Source: Bradyrhizobium sp. AZCC 1719 (GTDB taxonomy: Bacteria; Pseudomonadota; Alphaproteobacteria; Rhizobiales; Xanthobacteraceae). From it: a stretch of 64,000 nt of DNA. A program made the position numbers and the translations under genes. Where the stretch lies: NCBI RefSeq assembly GCF_036924525.1, contig NZ_JAZHRU010000001.1, forward strand, positions 6,291,001-6,355,000. Direction: 5' to 3'. The notes beneath the pieces were generated by a model. The model saw only the letters and a list, made by a program, of their open reading frames with translations, ran no database searches and was not told the DNA's origin. This document shows, piece by piece, positions 56,184 to 64,000 of the stretch. Numbering within the stretch: position 1 is the stretch's first letter; every line of letters starts with the position of its first letter.

Positions 56184-58460
56184 TCAGGCTCGATCGGAGA
56201 CTGCGTCTGCGACCGCGACGGCCGCCATGTTCACGATCCGCCGCACAGTGGACGATGGCGTGAGAATGTGGGCCGGCTTTGCCGCTCCGAGCAGAATGCC
56301 GCCAACCGTCAGCCCCTGGCCCGCCGCCATCCTGAGCAGATTGTAGGAGATATTGGCGGCATCGAGATTAGGCATCACCAGCACGTTCGCTGGTCCCTCG
56401 AAACCGGAATCCGGAAACTCGTGGTGGAGCACGGACGGCGAAAGCGCCGCATCTCCGCGCATCTCGCCCTCGACGGCCAACTCGGGCGATCGCTCGCGAA
56501 TGATCGCCCGCGCCTCCCGCATCTTGTTCGCTTCCGGCGCAGCCGAACTGCCGAAGCTCGAATGCGACAGCAAGGCCACCCTCGGCATAATGCCGAACCG
56601 CCTGACCTCCGCTGCCGCCAGCAAGGCGATGTCGGCGACCTGCTCTGCGGTCGGATTAAGGTGGCAATGGGTGTCGCAAATGAATAGCTGATGCTGTTGC
56701 AGAATGAGCATCTGCATCACCGCAAGGGTCCGCGCATCATCGCGGGTGCCGATCACATTGCGGATGGCGGTCAGATGGTCGGATGTCCTGCCGATGACAC
56801 CGCACAACATCGCATCGCCAACTCCCCTTGCAAGAAGGAGCGAGGCGAGCACGGTCGCATTGCTTCGGGTCTCCGAGAGAGCGAGACCAGCCGATACGCC
56901 GTCGCGCTTTCTGCGCGCGTGGTACACTTCCGCGCATTTGGAGTAGATCTCCGCATCATGCGGATCGATGATGTCACAGTCCATGCTTGGCCTCAGCCGG
57001 AGATCGAACGACTTGATCCGCTCCTCGATCGTTGACGGCCGGCCAACCAGCAAGGGCCGCGCGATCCTCTCGTCAACGACAACCTGCGCTGCGCGCAGCA
57101 CGCGCTCATCCTCGCCCTCCGCCAGAAGCAGCGACTTGCCGCTTCCCTTCGCCACCGAGAAGACCGGCTGCATCGCGTTGCCGGACTGATAGACGAAACG
57201 GCTGAGCTGCTGGCGATAGGCTTCCATGTCAGCGATCGGACGCCTGGCGACTCCGCTGTTGGCCGCAGCCTTGGCCACTGCTGGCGCGACGACCTCGATG
57301 AGTCGCGGGTCGAGGGGTTTTGGAATGAGATAGTCGCGACCAAAGCGAAGCTTCTCCCCCTTGTACGCAGCAGCGACCACCTCGGGCACTTCCGTCATCG
57401 CCAGATCCGCCAGCGCACGGACGGTCGCAAGCTTCATGTCCTCGTTGATCGTTGTAGCGCCGCAGTCGAGCGCGCCTCTGAAGATGAACGGGAAGCACAG
57501 GACGTTATTGATCTGGTTGGGGTAGTCCGACCGCCCCGTGCCGATGATCGCATCTGGACGGACCGCCAACGCGTCTTCCGGCATGATTTCCGGGATCGGG
57601 TTGGCCATGGCGAAGATCAGGGGATCCCGCGCCATCTTCTTGACCATGTCTGATGTCAGCACGTTGCCGGCCGACAGGCCGAGGAAGATATCCGCGTCCT
57701 GAATGATCTCGTCCAGCTTTCGCGCATCCGTTTTCACCGCATAGCGCGCCTTGTTGTCGTCCATACCCTCGGTGCGGCCCGCATAGACGACGCCTTTTGC
57801 GTCGGTCACGATGATACGGTCGTGCCGCAGGCCAAGGCTGACAATGAGATCAAGACAGGCCAGCGCCGCTGCGCCAGCGCCGGAGCAAACCAGCTTGACC
57901 TCGGCAATGTCCTTCTTGACCAGCTTCAGACCGTTAAGGATTGCCGCGGCGGCGATAATCGCGGTGCCGTGCTGGTCGTCGTGAAACACCGGAATCTTCA
58001 TTCGGGTGCGGAGCTTCTGCTCGATGTAGAAGCATTCCGGCGCCTTGATGTCCTCCAGGTTGATGCCGCCGAAGGTCGGCTCCATCCTGGCGATGGTTTC
58101 GATCAGCGCGTCAGGATCCTCTTCGGCAAGTTCGATGTCGAATACGTCGATTCCGGCGAACTTCTTGAACAGGCACGCCTTGCCTTCCATGACCGGCTTG
58201 CCGGCCAGCGCGCCGATATTGCCGAGACCAAGCACGGCGGTGCCGTTGGTGACGACAGCCACGAGATTGCTGCGTGCGGTCAGCACATCGGCCTGCAAGG
58301 GGTCCTTGGCGATGACCAGGCAAGGCTCCGCCACGCCCGGTGAATACGCGAGCGACAGATCGCGCTGTGTCGCCATGGCCGTGGTCGGCACCACGGAAAT
58401 CTTTCCCGGCCTCGGCAGGCGGTGATATTCGAGTGCGGCTTCCCTCAGATCCTGGTTCAT
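56184..58460 (-). CDS. maeB: NADP-dependent malic enzyme with C-terminal phosphotransacetylase-like domain
   Basis: A 758-residue two-domain protein. Residues 1-430 are malic enzyme ([58 protein letters not shown]), decarboxylating malate to pyruvate with NADP. Residues 440-758 resemble phosphate acetyltransferase and are usually regulatory (acetyl-CoA binding). GGGGAG precedes the ATG. NADPH made here is the reductant for PhaB encoded nearby, and malate enters through DctA. Confidence 0.95.
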   Translation of the reverse strand: MNQDLREAALEYHRLPRPGKISVVPTTAMATQRDLSLAYSPGVAEPCLVIAKDPLQADVLTARSNLVAVVTNGTAVLGLGNIGALAGKPVMEGKACLFKKFAGIDVFDIELAEEDPDALIETIARMEPTFGGINLEDIKAPECFYIEQKLRTRMKIPVFHDDQHGTAIIAAAAILNGLKLVKKDIAEVKLVCSGAGAAALACLDLIVSLGLRHDRIIVTDAKGVVYAGRTEGMDDNKARYAVKTDARKLDEIIQDADIFLGLSAGNVLTSDMVKKMARDPLIFAMANPIPEIMPEDALAVRPDAIIGTGRSDYPNQINNVLCFPFIFRGALDCGATTINEDMKLATVRALADLAMTEVPEVVAAAYKGEKLRFGRDYLIPKPLDPRLIEVVAPAVAKAAANSGVARRPIADMEAYRQQLSRFVYQSGNAMQPVFSVAKGSGKSLLLAEGEDERVLRAAQVVVDERIARPLLVGRPSTIEERIKSFDLRLRPSMDCDIIDPHDAEIYSKCAEVYHARRKRDGVSAGLALSETRSNATVLASLLLARGVGDAMLCGVIGRTSDHLTAIRNVIGTRDDARTLAVMQMLILQQHQLFICDTHCHLNPTAEQVADIALLAAAEVRRFGIMPRVALLSHSSFGSSAAPEANKMREARAIIRERSPELAVEGEMRGDAALSPSVLHHEFPDSGFEGPANVLVMPNLDAANISYNLLRMAAGQGLTVGGILLGAAKPAHILTPSSTVRRIVNMAAVAVADAVSDRA

Positions 58461-58538
58461 CGTACTCCCCGATTTTACTTCTTTGTGTGGGAGGCGGATG
58501 CAACCGCCCCTCTCCTACTCTTGTGCGGTCGGCAGGCC

Positions 58539-58964
58539 TCAGGCACTTCCGTCACGTGTGCGCATGCTCGCCATTCCGTCCTCGAAACGCCGGCGCAATA
58601 TTTCGAGCGTTTGTTTCTGTGACTCCGTCGACGCCTCGACGAGCTGGCGCATGTTGGCGATCGCTTTTTCGAACCCTTGCCTAGCGATTTCATCGCGTCG
58701 TCCCGCAACAGATTCGTCGTTCACCTCGACAGCGATGGCCTTCATGGTCTCCTGGAACACCTCGGCTTGTCGCGCCATCAGATTTCGCCAACTGTCGTAT
58801 GCCGAGCGATTGACCTCGACGAGAGCGTCGATGCACTTCTTCTCCATGTCCATCGACGGCATCATGTCGATGCCGCTGATGCGGCAGGATTCGATGAGCT
58901 TGGCGAAGTCGAACTCGGCGAGGCCCCAATCAAGGTCGTTTGGCTTCGATCTGTTGTCGGACAT
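58539..58964 (-). CDS. phasin-family PHB granule protein
   Basis: A 141-residue helical amphipathic protein with a phasin domain (MARQAEVFQETMKAIAVEV, FEKAIANMRQLVEASTESQKQTLEILRRRF). ATG 58964 has GGAGAGAG upstream. It coats PHB granules and fits its place between phaB and maeB. Its 5' end is overlapped by the reading frame of the upstream thioesterase gene. Confidence 0.85.
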   Translation of the reverse strand: MSDNRSKPNDLDWGLAEFDFAKLIESCRISGIDMMPSMDMEKKCIDALVEVNRSAYDSWRNLMARQAEVFQETMKAIAVEVNDESVAGRRDEIARQGFEKAIANMRQLVEASTESQKQTLEILRRRFEDGMASMRTRDGSA

Positions 58965-59362
58965 TTCTCTCTCCTGTATTGATCGCTGCTGCGGTCTGGG
59001 GTTTGAAATTGCGATGCTTCCACTTGTCGAGCGGAGGCGATCGGTGCCGGCCGCCCCTCGGCATCCAGTGCGACGAACGTGAAGATGCCTTCGGTCACCT
59101 TGACGCGATCGCCGAGCCGTCGGCGCAGCGCCCAGGCCTCGAGGCGGATCGCCACCGAGGTACGCCCGACACGCTCGGACGCCGCGTAGACGCACAAGAC
59201 ATCCCCGACATGCACCGGCTTGATGAAATGCATCGCTTCGATCGCCACCGTCGCAACGCGCCGTTGCGCGCGTTGACCGGCATGGATGCCACCGGCGATG
59301 TCCATCTGCGAAAGAACCCAGCCGCCGAAGATATCGCCGCTCGGATTTGCATCCGCGGGCAT
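58862..59362 (-). CDS. acyl-CoA thioesterase (YciA-like hotdog fold)
   Basis: 166 residues from ATG 59362. MPADANPSGDIFGGWVLSQMDIAGGIHA is the hotdog signature with the active-site Asp, and EAMHFIKPVHVGDVLCVYA follows. The family ends near residue 115 (FVALDAEGRPAPI); the remaining 50 or so residues are a serine/threonine-rich run read through the phasin gene in another frame, giving a 103-base overlap. No other start codon lies between the ATG and the upstream stop. It may balance 3-hydroxyacyl-CoA or acetyl-CoA pools around PHB synthesis. Confidence 0.82.
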   Translation of the reverse strand: MPADANPSGDIFGGWVLSQMDIAGGIHAGQRAQRRVATVAIEAMHFIKPVHVGDVLCVYAASERVGRTSVAIRLEAWALRRRLGDRVKVTEGIFTFVALDAEGRPAPIASARQVEASQFQTPDRSSDQYRREKCPTTDRSQTTLIGASPSSTSPSSSNPAASAAST

Positions 59363-59416
59363 GGCCAGCGTCCGTGTCGTAAGGTCCCCCTCGTGGCTGG
59401 ATCGACATGGCGCGGC

Positions 59417-60142
59417 TCAGTTCATGTGCTGGCCGCCATTGGCTGAAATCGTCGAGCCCGTGATGAAGCCGGCATCGTCAGATGCCAGGAACACGACGGC
59501 TCGCGCGATCTCGTGCGGTTCGCCCAAACGGCCGACCGGGATCTGCGGCAGGATATTCTTGGCCACGACGTCCGGGTTGATCGCCTTGACCATTTCGGTC
59601 GCAATATAGCCGGGACAAATCGTGTTGACGGTGATGCCGGCGCGTGCCCCCTCCTGTGCCAGCGCTTTCACGAAGCCGATGTCTCCCGCCTTGGCGGCGG
59701 AATAATTGACCTGGCCCATCTGGCCTTTTTGGCCGTTGATCGAGGAGATGCAGATCACGCGGCCGAATTTGCGCTCGCGCATGCCTTCCCACACCGGCCG
59801 CGTCATGTTGAACAGCGAATTCAGGTTGGTGTTGATGACGCCGTACCACTGCTCCGGAGTCATCTTGTGGAACATGCCGTCCTTGGTGATGCCGGCGTTG
59901 TTGACCAGCACCTCCACCGGCCCCAGTTCGGCTTCGACCTGCTTCAATCCCGCGACGCAGGCGTCGTAGCTCGACACGTCCCATTTGTAGACGTTGATGC
60001 CGGTCTCCTTCTTGAACTTCGCCGCCGCCTCGTCATTGCCGGCATAGCTCGCTGCCACCTTGTAGCCGGCCGCCTTGAGCCCAACCGAGATTGCCTCACC
60101 TATGCCGCGCGTACCGCCGGTAACCACCGCAACCCTGGACAT
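59417..60142 (-). CDS. phaB: acetoacetyl-CoA reductase
   Basis: A 241-residue short-chain dehydrogenase that reduces acetoacetyl-CoA to (R)-3-hydroxybutyryl-CoA with NADPH. Cofactor site VVTGGTRGIGEAISVGLK; NNAGITKDGMFHKMTPEQW; catalytic SSINGQKGQMGQVNYSAAKAG. GGAGGG precedes the ATG. It follows phaA by about 120 bp on the same strand and is the second step of PHB synthesis. Confidence 0.96.
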   Translation of the reverse strand: MSRVAVVTGGTRGIGEAISVGLKAAGYKVAASYAGNDEAAAKFKKETGINVYKWDVSSYDACVAGLKQVEAELGPVEVLVNNAGITKDGMFHKMTPEQWYGVINTNLNSLFNMTRPVWEGMRERKFGRVICISSINGQKGQMGQVNYSAAKAGDIGFVKALAQEGARAGITVNTICPGYIATEMVKAINPDVVAKNILPQIPVGRLGEPHEIARAVVFLASDDAGFITGSTISANGGQHMN

Positions 60143-60265
60143 CGTTCCCTCCTGATCCTGATTGGTTCGTGTTGTATTCGCCGGCTCTTGCGAGCCTCGG
60201 TCCTCCGCGGACGGTTGGTGCCATCCGCGTTTGCTTTGTTTGGAGCCCGTAAAACGGCTGCCGGC

Positions 60266-61438
60266 CTAGCGCTCGACTGTCAGGGCGACACCCATGCCGC
60301 CGCCGATGCACAGCGTCGCAAGGCCCTTCTTCGCGTCACGCTTCTGCATCTCGAACAGAAGCGTCGTCAGAACGCGTGCGCCGGACGCACCGATCGGATG
60401 GCCGATGGCGATGGCGCCGCCGTTCACATTCACGATCGCGGAATCCCAGCCCATGTCCTTGTTGACGGCGATCGCCTGCGCCGCGAAGGCTTCATTGGCC
60501 TCGACGAGATCGAGATCCCTGACTTTCCAGCCGGCCTTCTCGAGCGCCTTGCGCGAAGCCGGGATTGGCCCCGACCCCATCACTGCTGGATCGACTCCCG
60601 CGGTCGCCCAGGAGACAATCTTTGCCAGCGGCGTGAGCCCGCGCTTTTTGGCTTCGTCAGCGCTCATCAGCACCAGCGCAGCCGCACCGTCGTTCAAACC
60701 GGACGCATTGCCCGCGGTCACCGAGCCTTCCTTGTTGAAGGCGGGCTTCAGCTTCGCGAGCGCGTCGAGCGTTGTGCCCGCGCGGATATACTCATCCTGG
60801 TCGACGACAACGTCGCCCTTTCTGGTTTTGACAGTGACGGAAACGATCTCGTCCTTGAACCTACCGGCCTTCTGCGCATCTTCGGCCTTGTTCTGCGAGC
60901 TGGTGGCGAACGCGTCCTGCTCCTCACGAGATATCTGCCACTTGGTGGCAATATTCTCGGCCGTCACTCCCATGTGATAGCCGTGGAATGCATCCATCAA
61001 GCCGTCCTTCAGCATGGAGTCGACGAACTTGACGTCGCCCATCTTGGTGCCGCCCCGCATGTGCGACAGATGCGGCGCCATCGACATCGATTCCATGCCG
61101 CCGGCGACGATGACCTTGGCATCGCCGTTGGCAATCTGCTGCAAGCCGAGCGCGACCGAGCGCAGGCCCGAACCGCAAAGCTGGTTCATGCCCCACGCGG
61201 TCTTCTCCTGCGGAATGCCGGCCGCCATGGCGGCCTGCCGAGCGGGATTCTGTCCCTCGCCGCCGGTCAGCACCTGGCCGAGGATCACTTCATCGACTTC
61301 TGCCGGCGAGACCTTGGCACGTTCGAGCGCTCCCTTGATCGCCACGGCCCCGAGTTCGTGGGCAGACAGCGACCCAAACGCTCCGTTGAAGGAGCCAACC
61401 GGCGTTCGCGCGGCAGACACAATTACCACTTCAGTCAT
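60266..61438 (-). CDS. phaA: acetyl-CoA acetyltransferase (beta-ketothiolase)
   Basis: A 390-residue thiolase condensing two acetyl-CoA. Nucleophile cysteine region [16 protein letters not shown] (near residue 89); C-terminal catalytic His and Cys in [16 protein letters not shown] and [14 protein letters not shown] 61438 is preceded by GAGGAG; the frame's 16 upstream codons lack resemblance. First enzyme of the PHB pathway, downstream of dctA. Confidence 0.96.
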   Translation of the reverse strand: MTEVVIVSAARTPVGSFNGAFGSLSAHELGAVAIKGALERAKVSPAEVDEVILGQVLTGGEGQNPARQAAMAAGIPQEKTAWGMNQLCGSGLRSVALGLQQIANGDAKVIVAGGMESMSMAPHLSHMRGGTKMGDVKFVDSMLKDGLMDAFHGYHMGVTAENIATKWQISREEQDAFATSSQNKAEDAQKAGRFKDEIVSVTVKTRKGDVVVDQDEYIRAGTTLDALAKLKPAFNKEGSVTAGNASGLNDGAAALVLMSADEAKKRGLTPLAKIVSWATAGVDPAVMGSGPIPASRKALEKAGWKVRDLDLVEANEAFAAQAIAVNKDMGWDSAIVNVNGGAIAIGHPIGASGARVLTTLLFEMQKRDAKKGLATLCIGGGMGVALTVER

Positions 61439-61482
61439 GATCAACTCCTCGTTTAGCGTTCCCTGCACTTCGGTTTTCAACG

Positions 61483-62853
61483 TCAAGCAATGACTGGACG
61501 GGGCGCGCCCGCCTCGATCTCGTCATCCGCAATCTTCACTGACTCCGGATCATCAGCTTCGACATCGCTCTCCTGGTTCAGACGCCGATGAAGCATTTTT
61601 TCATCGAGCGCCCCTTCCCATTTGGCGACGACGACTGTCGCAACGCCATTTCCGATGAGGTTGGTGAGCGCGCGCGCCTCCGACATGAAACGGTCAATGC
61701 CAAGGATCAAGGCGATGCTCGCGACCGGAATCGTCCCGACGGATGCAAGTGTTGCGGCCAGAACGATGAAGCCGGATCCCGTGACGCCGGCGGCGCCCTT
61801 GGATGTCAGAAGCAGAACGCCAATGATGCCGAGCTCTTGCCAGATCGTCAGGGGCGTGTTGGTCGCCTGCGCCAGGAAGATCGCGGCCATTGTCAGGTAA
61901 ATACAGGTGCCATCGAGGTTGAACGAGTAGCCGGTAGGAATCACTAGACCGACGACCGACTTTTCGCAGCCAAGATTTTCAGTCTTGGCGATCATGCGCG
62001 GCAGCACTGATTCCGACGACGAAGTGCCGAGCACGATCAAAAGTTCTTCCTTGATGTAACGGATGAACTTGAAGATCGAAAAGCCGCTAAGGGCAGCAAC
62101 GGCGCCGAGCACGACGAAGACGAACAACAAGCACGTGACGTAAAACGCCAGCATGAAGTTGGCCAGCGAAACCAGCGTCGCCACGCCATACTTGCCGATC
62201 GTGAACGCCATTGCGCCAAACGCTCCGATCGGGGCCACTTTCATGATGTAGCCCACGATCCTGAAGAACACGTGGCTCACGACATCAATCAGCCGCAGCA
62301 CGCCCTCACCGTGCTGACCGAGAGCTTGCAAGCCAAATGCAAACAGGATTGCAAAGAACAACACCTGCAAGATTTCACCTTGGGCAAAAGCGCCGACGAC
62401 CGTCGACGGAATAATGTCCATCAGGAACTGGACCGTGCCCTGCTCCTTCGCTTTTGCGGTGAAGGCCGCGATCGATTTTGTGTCGACGGTCGACAGGTCG
62501 ACGTTCATGCCGGCGCCGGGCTTCCACAGATTGATAACGATGAGTCCGATTATCAGCGCAGCTGTCGTCAGCACTTCGAAATAGATCAATGCCTTCAAAC
62601 CAACACGTCCGACCTTCTTCATGTCGCGCATGCTGGCAATACCGTGCACAACCGTGAAGAAGATGATCGGGGCGATGATCATCTTGATGCATTTGATGAA
62701 CGCGTCACCGAGCGGCTTCATCTGCTCGCCAAGATGAGGATAGAAATGGCCCAACAGTATGCCGGCCGTGATTGCAGCCAGAACCTGCACATAGAGGTGC
62801 TGATACCATTTTCCGGAATGGTGACCTTCTGTCGTTGCTGCCGCTGTTGCCAT
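61483..62853 (-). CDS. dctA: C4-dicarboxylate:cation symporter DctA
   Basis: A 456-residue glutamate/dicarboxylate symporter fold protein (eight helices plus two re-entrant loops). Signatures: [22 protein letters not shown] and [26 protein letters not shown]. It imports malate, succinate and fumarate, the main carbon for rhizobial symbiosis. It stands between the TAXI binding protein and phaA. The DctB/DctD-like pair 10 kb downstream could regulate it, though no -24/-12 promoter was recognised. Confidence 0.96.
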   Translation of the reverse strand: MATAAATTEGHHSGKWYQHLYVQVLAAITAGILLGHFYPHLGEQMKPLGDAFIKCIKMIIAPIIFFTVVHGIASMRDMKKVGRVGLKALIYFEVLTTAALIIGLIVINLWKPGAGMNVDLSTVDTKSIAAFTAKAKEQGTVQFLMDIIPSTVVGAFAQGEILQVLFFAILFAFGLQALGQHGEGVLRLIDVVSHVFFRIVGYIMKVAPIGAFGAMAFTIGKYGVATLVSLANFMLAFYVTCLLFVFVVLGAVAALSGFSIFKFIRYIKEELLIVLGTSSSESVLPRMIAKTENLGCEKSVVGLVIPTGYSFNLDGTCIYLTMAAIFLAQATNTPLTIWQELGIIGVLLLTSKGAAGVTGSGFIVLAATLASVGTIPVASIALILGIDRFMSEARALTNLIGNGVATVVVAKWEGALDEKMLHRRLNQESDVEADDPESVKIADDEIEAGAPRPVIA

Positions 62854-62881
62854 GCCTCATTCCTTCTCTGAAGATTGTTTC

Positions 62882-63856
62882 TCAGTCCGAATGCACAACC
62901 CCGGGCGTAAGCCTGCTGCGATACCAACTGACCGCGCCGCCATGCAGCGGAATGAAATTGTTGCGCGTGATGTTGGAGGGGATCGTTTCCGCCGCCGCCG
63001 GATGAAATTCGATCATCTGGCCGTTATGGGCGAACACCGTGTTGACGATGGCTGTGACCAGATCGTCCGGCAGATCCTTGTGCGCTACGGCAAAATTGAA
63101 CAGGCCGACCGTGTCGTAACGGCGCCGCAAGGTAGGATACGAACCCGCCGCGACAACGGATGCGGAGAGTTCGGGCATCGCCAGGCGCAGCGTTGCGATC
63201 TCCTGTCGCGTGAGAGGGAGGTAGCGCACCTTCGCCCTTCGCTCGATATCAATAAGGAATGGAGCCGGTACGCCGGCGCCAACCGCGAGCGCATCGATGC
63301 TTCGCGCCACCGATTTCTCGGCGAGCACCGCCCAATCGCCGGAAACCAAGGTGGCCTCTACCTTCAGCGCCCTGAGGAACTCGGGAAAGTAGGTGGCGGT
63401 GGTGCCGCCCTCGGGCCCGACACCGATACGTTTGCCGGCGAAATCGGCAAACGATTGAATCGGCGAGTCACTTAGCACCTGAAACTGAAAAGGCGTATCG
63501 TACATCGCGAACATGGCGCGCATGTTTCGGTATTGCCGCCCACCGGTCCAGGCAGCGTTGGCGTTCCAGGCTTGCAACGCCACGCCTTGTGTGACGAAGG
63601 CCAGTTGAATTTCACCCGTCTCAAGCAGCTTGATATTATCAACCGGGCCACCCGTCGGTCGCGCCACCACCGCGATGCCGAGTTCTCGCGAGAGCAATCG
63701 AGCCAACCCTTCGCCATAGACGTAGTAAGTGCCGCCTTCCGACGCGGTGCCGAGAGTAAGCACCTGGGGCCAATGCGCCTCCGCCGCCGACGCCAGTTTG
63801 GGCGGAAGCAGAACCAATGCGAGAAGGACAAGAACTCGCCACGCTCTTGAAACCAT
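62882..63856 (-). CDS. TAXI-family TRAP solute-binding protein, orphan
   Basis: About 324 residues from ATG 63856, with GGAG upstream; a GTG at 63874 abuts the lpd stop. Signal peptide (VLVLLALVLLPPKLASAAEA), then TLGTASEGGTYYVYGEGLARLLSREL, the TAXI family opening. These proteins usually bind glutamate or related acids and work with a fused 4TM-12TM permease. No such permease is adjacent, so the partner is encoded elsewhere or the protein has another role, for example as a sensor ligand carrier. Confidence 0.88.
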   Translation of the reverse strand: MVSRAWRVLVLLALVLLPPKLASAAEAHWPQVLTLGTASEGGTYYVYGEGLARLLSRELGIAVVARPTGGPVDNIKLLETGEIQLAFVTQGVALQAWNANAAWTGGRQYRNMRAMFAMYDTPFQFQVLSDSPIQSFADFAGKRIGVGPEGGTTATYFPEFLRALKVEATLVSGDWAVLAEKSVARSIDALAVGAGVPAPFLIDIERRAKVRYLPLTRQEIATLRLAMPELSASVVAAGSYPTLRRRYDTVGLFNFAVAHKDLPDDLVTAIVNTVFAHNGQMIEFHPAAAETIPSNITRNNFIPLHGGAVSWYRSRLTPGVVHSD

Positions 63857-63870
63857 GACTGTCTCCAGCG

Positions 63871-64000
63871 TCACTTTTTCTTCTGCGGCGGAAGATCCGT
63901 GCAGTGGCCCTCGAACACCTCAGCCGCCATGCCGATAGATTCTCCAAGTGTCGGATGCGGATGGATGGTCTTGCCGATATCTGCGGGCTCGCAGCCCATC
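63871..64000 (-). CDS. lpdA: dihydrolipoyl dehydrogenase (C-terminus only, N-terminus beyond window)
   Basis: The last 42 codons of an E3 lipoamide dehydrogenase enter from the right edge. IGKTIHPHPTLGESIGMAAE contains the C-terminal active-site His-Pro and Glu of the family, followed by a lysine-rich end. The rest lies outside the window. It is probably part of a 2-oxoacid dehydrogenase operon on the minus strand, whose product acetyl-CoA would feed PHB synthesis. Confidence 0.88.
   Translation of the reverse strand, partial: MGCEPADIGKTIHPHPTLGESIGMAAEVFEGHCTDLPPQKKK

Noticed and set aside
59513..61456. 647-residue open frame on the plus strand opposite phaB and phaA
   Set aside because: It is antisense to two well-supported genes, Arg/His-rich and without family resemblance; long shadows are common in high-GC DNA.

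Overview
The window is high-GC alphaproteobacterial DNA. Its gene families (DUF2059-rpiA-gph, paired TRAP transporters with twin-arginine binding proteins, PHB genes, a DctB/DctD-like pair) point to Bradyrhizobium or a close Nitrobacteraceae relative. This assignment rests on recognised families, not on a database search.

Layout. (1) 1-16.1 kb is ordinary chromosome: DUF2059 protein (cut by the window), rpiA, gph, moaA, two complete TRAP transporters (two QM pairs on +, two P proteins on -), mrp/apbC, a VOC protein, a beta-hydroxyacid dehydrogenase, a membrane histidine kinase, a DUF1289 protein and a retropepsin-like protease. (2) 16.5-19.9 kb is a tight, more AT-rich four-gene glycan-type cluster: sugar transferase, NodB-type deacetylase, radical SAM enzyme, methyltransferase-like protein. 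(3) 20.2-26.3 kb is a gamma-resorcylate catabolic cluster: divergent MarR regulator, then flavin reductase, resorcinol hydroxylase, gamma-resorcylate decarboxylase, aromatic-acid MFS transporter and maleylacetate reductase. The ring-cleavage dioxygenase is absent; only a 24-codon ORF resembling its C-terminus remains. (4) 26.3-27.3 kb is dusA.

(5) 27.3-47.0 kb is a probable genomic island inserted at the 5' end of dusA. The first ~13 codons of dusA and ~300 bp upstream occur twice in direct orientation, about 19.3 kb apart, and the second copy is a truncated dusA start. The island encodes OxyR, an orphan GroEL, SoxY, SoxZ, a small cytochrome c and a flavocytochrome c sulfide dehydrogenase flavoprotein. 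On the other strand is a long operon for a divergent cbb3-type oxidase: CcoN, a CcoO-CcoP triheme fusion, CcoS, three tiny membrane proteins, a SafE-like membrane protein and a CcoI-type copper ATPase, preceded by a cytochrome c, a Tat-exported metallophosphoesterase and a cupredoxin-like protein. A divergent pair supplies SCO and 5-aminolevulinate synthase. Together these look like a portable chain that oxidises reduced sulfur and passes electrons to an oxidase whose copper and heme supply is encoded beside it. No integrase is visible. A 3' tRNA-Arg fragment at 47.06-47.11 kb suggests a second integration scar.

(6) 47.2-64 kb, all on the minus strand, is a PHB/redox region: lpd (partial), TAXI binding protein, dctA, phaA, phaB, thioesterase, phasin, NADP-malic enzyme with phosphotransacetylase-like domain, type II NADH dehydrogenase, cyanide-insensitive-type bd oxidase, a DctB/DctD-like sensor and sigma-54 regulator pair, and phaC. 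The set links C4-dicarboxylate uptake, NADPH and acetyl-CoA formation, PHB storage and electron overflow.
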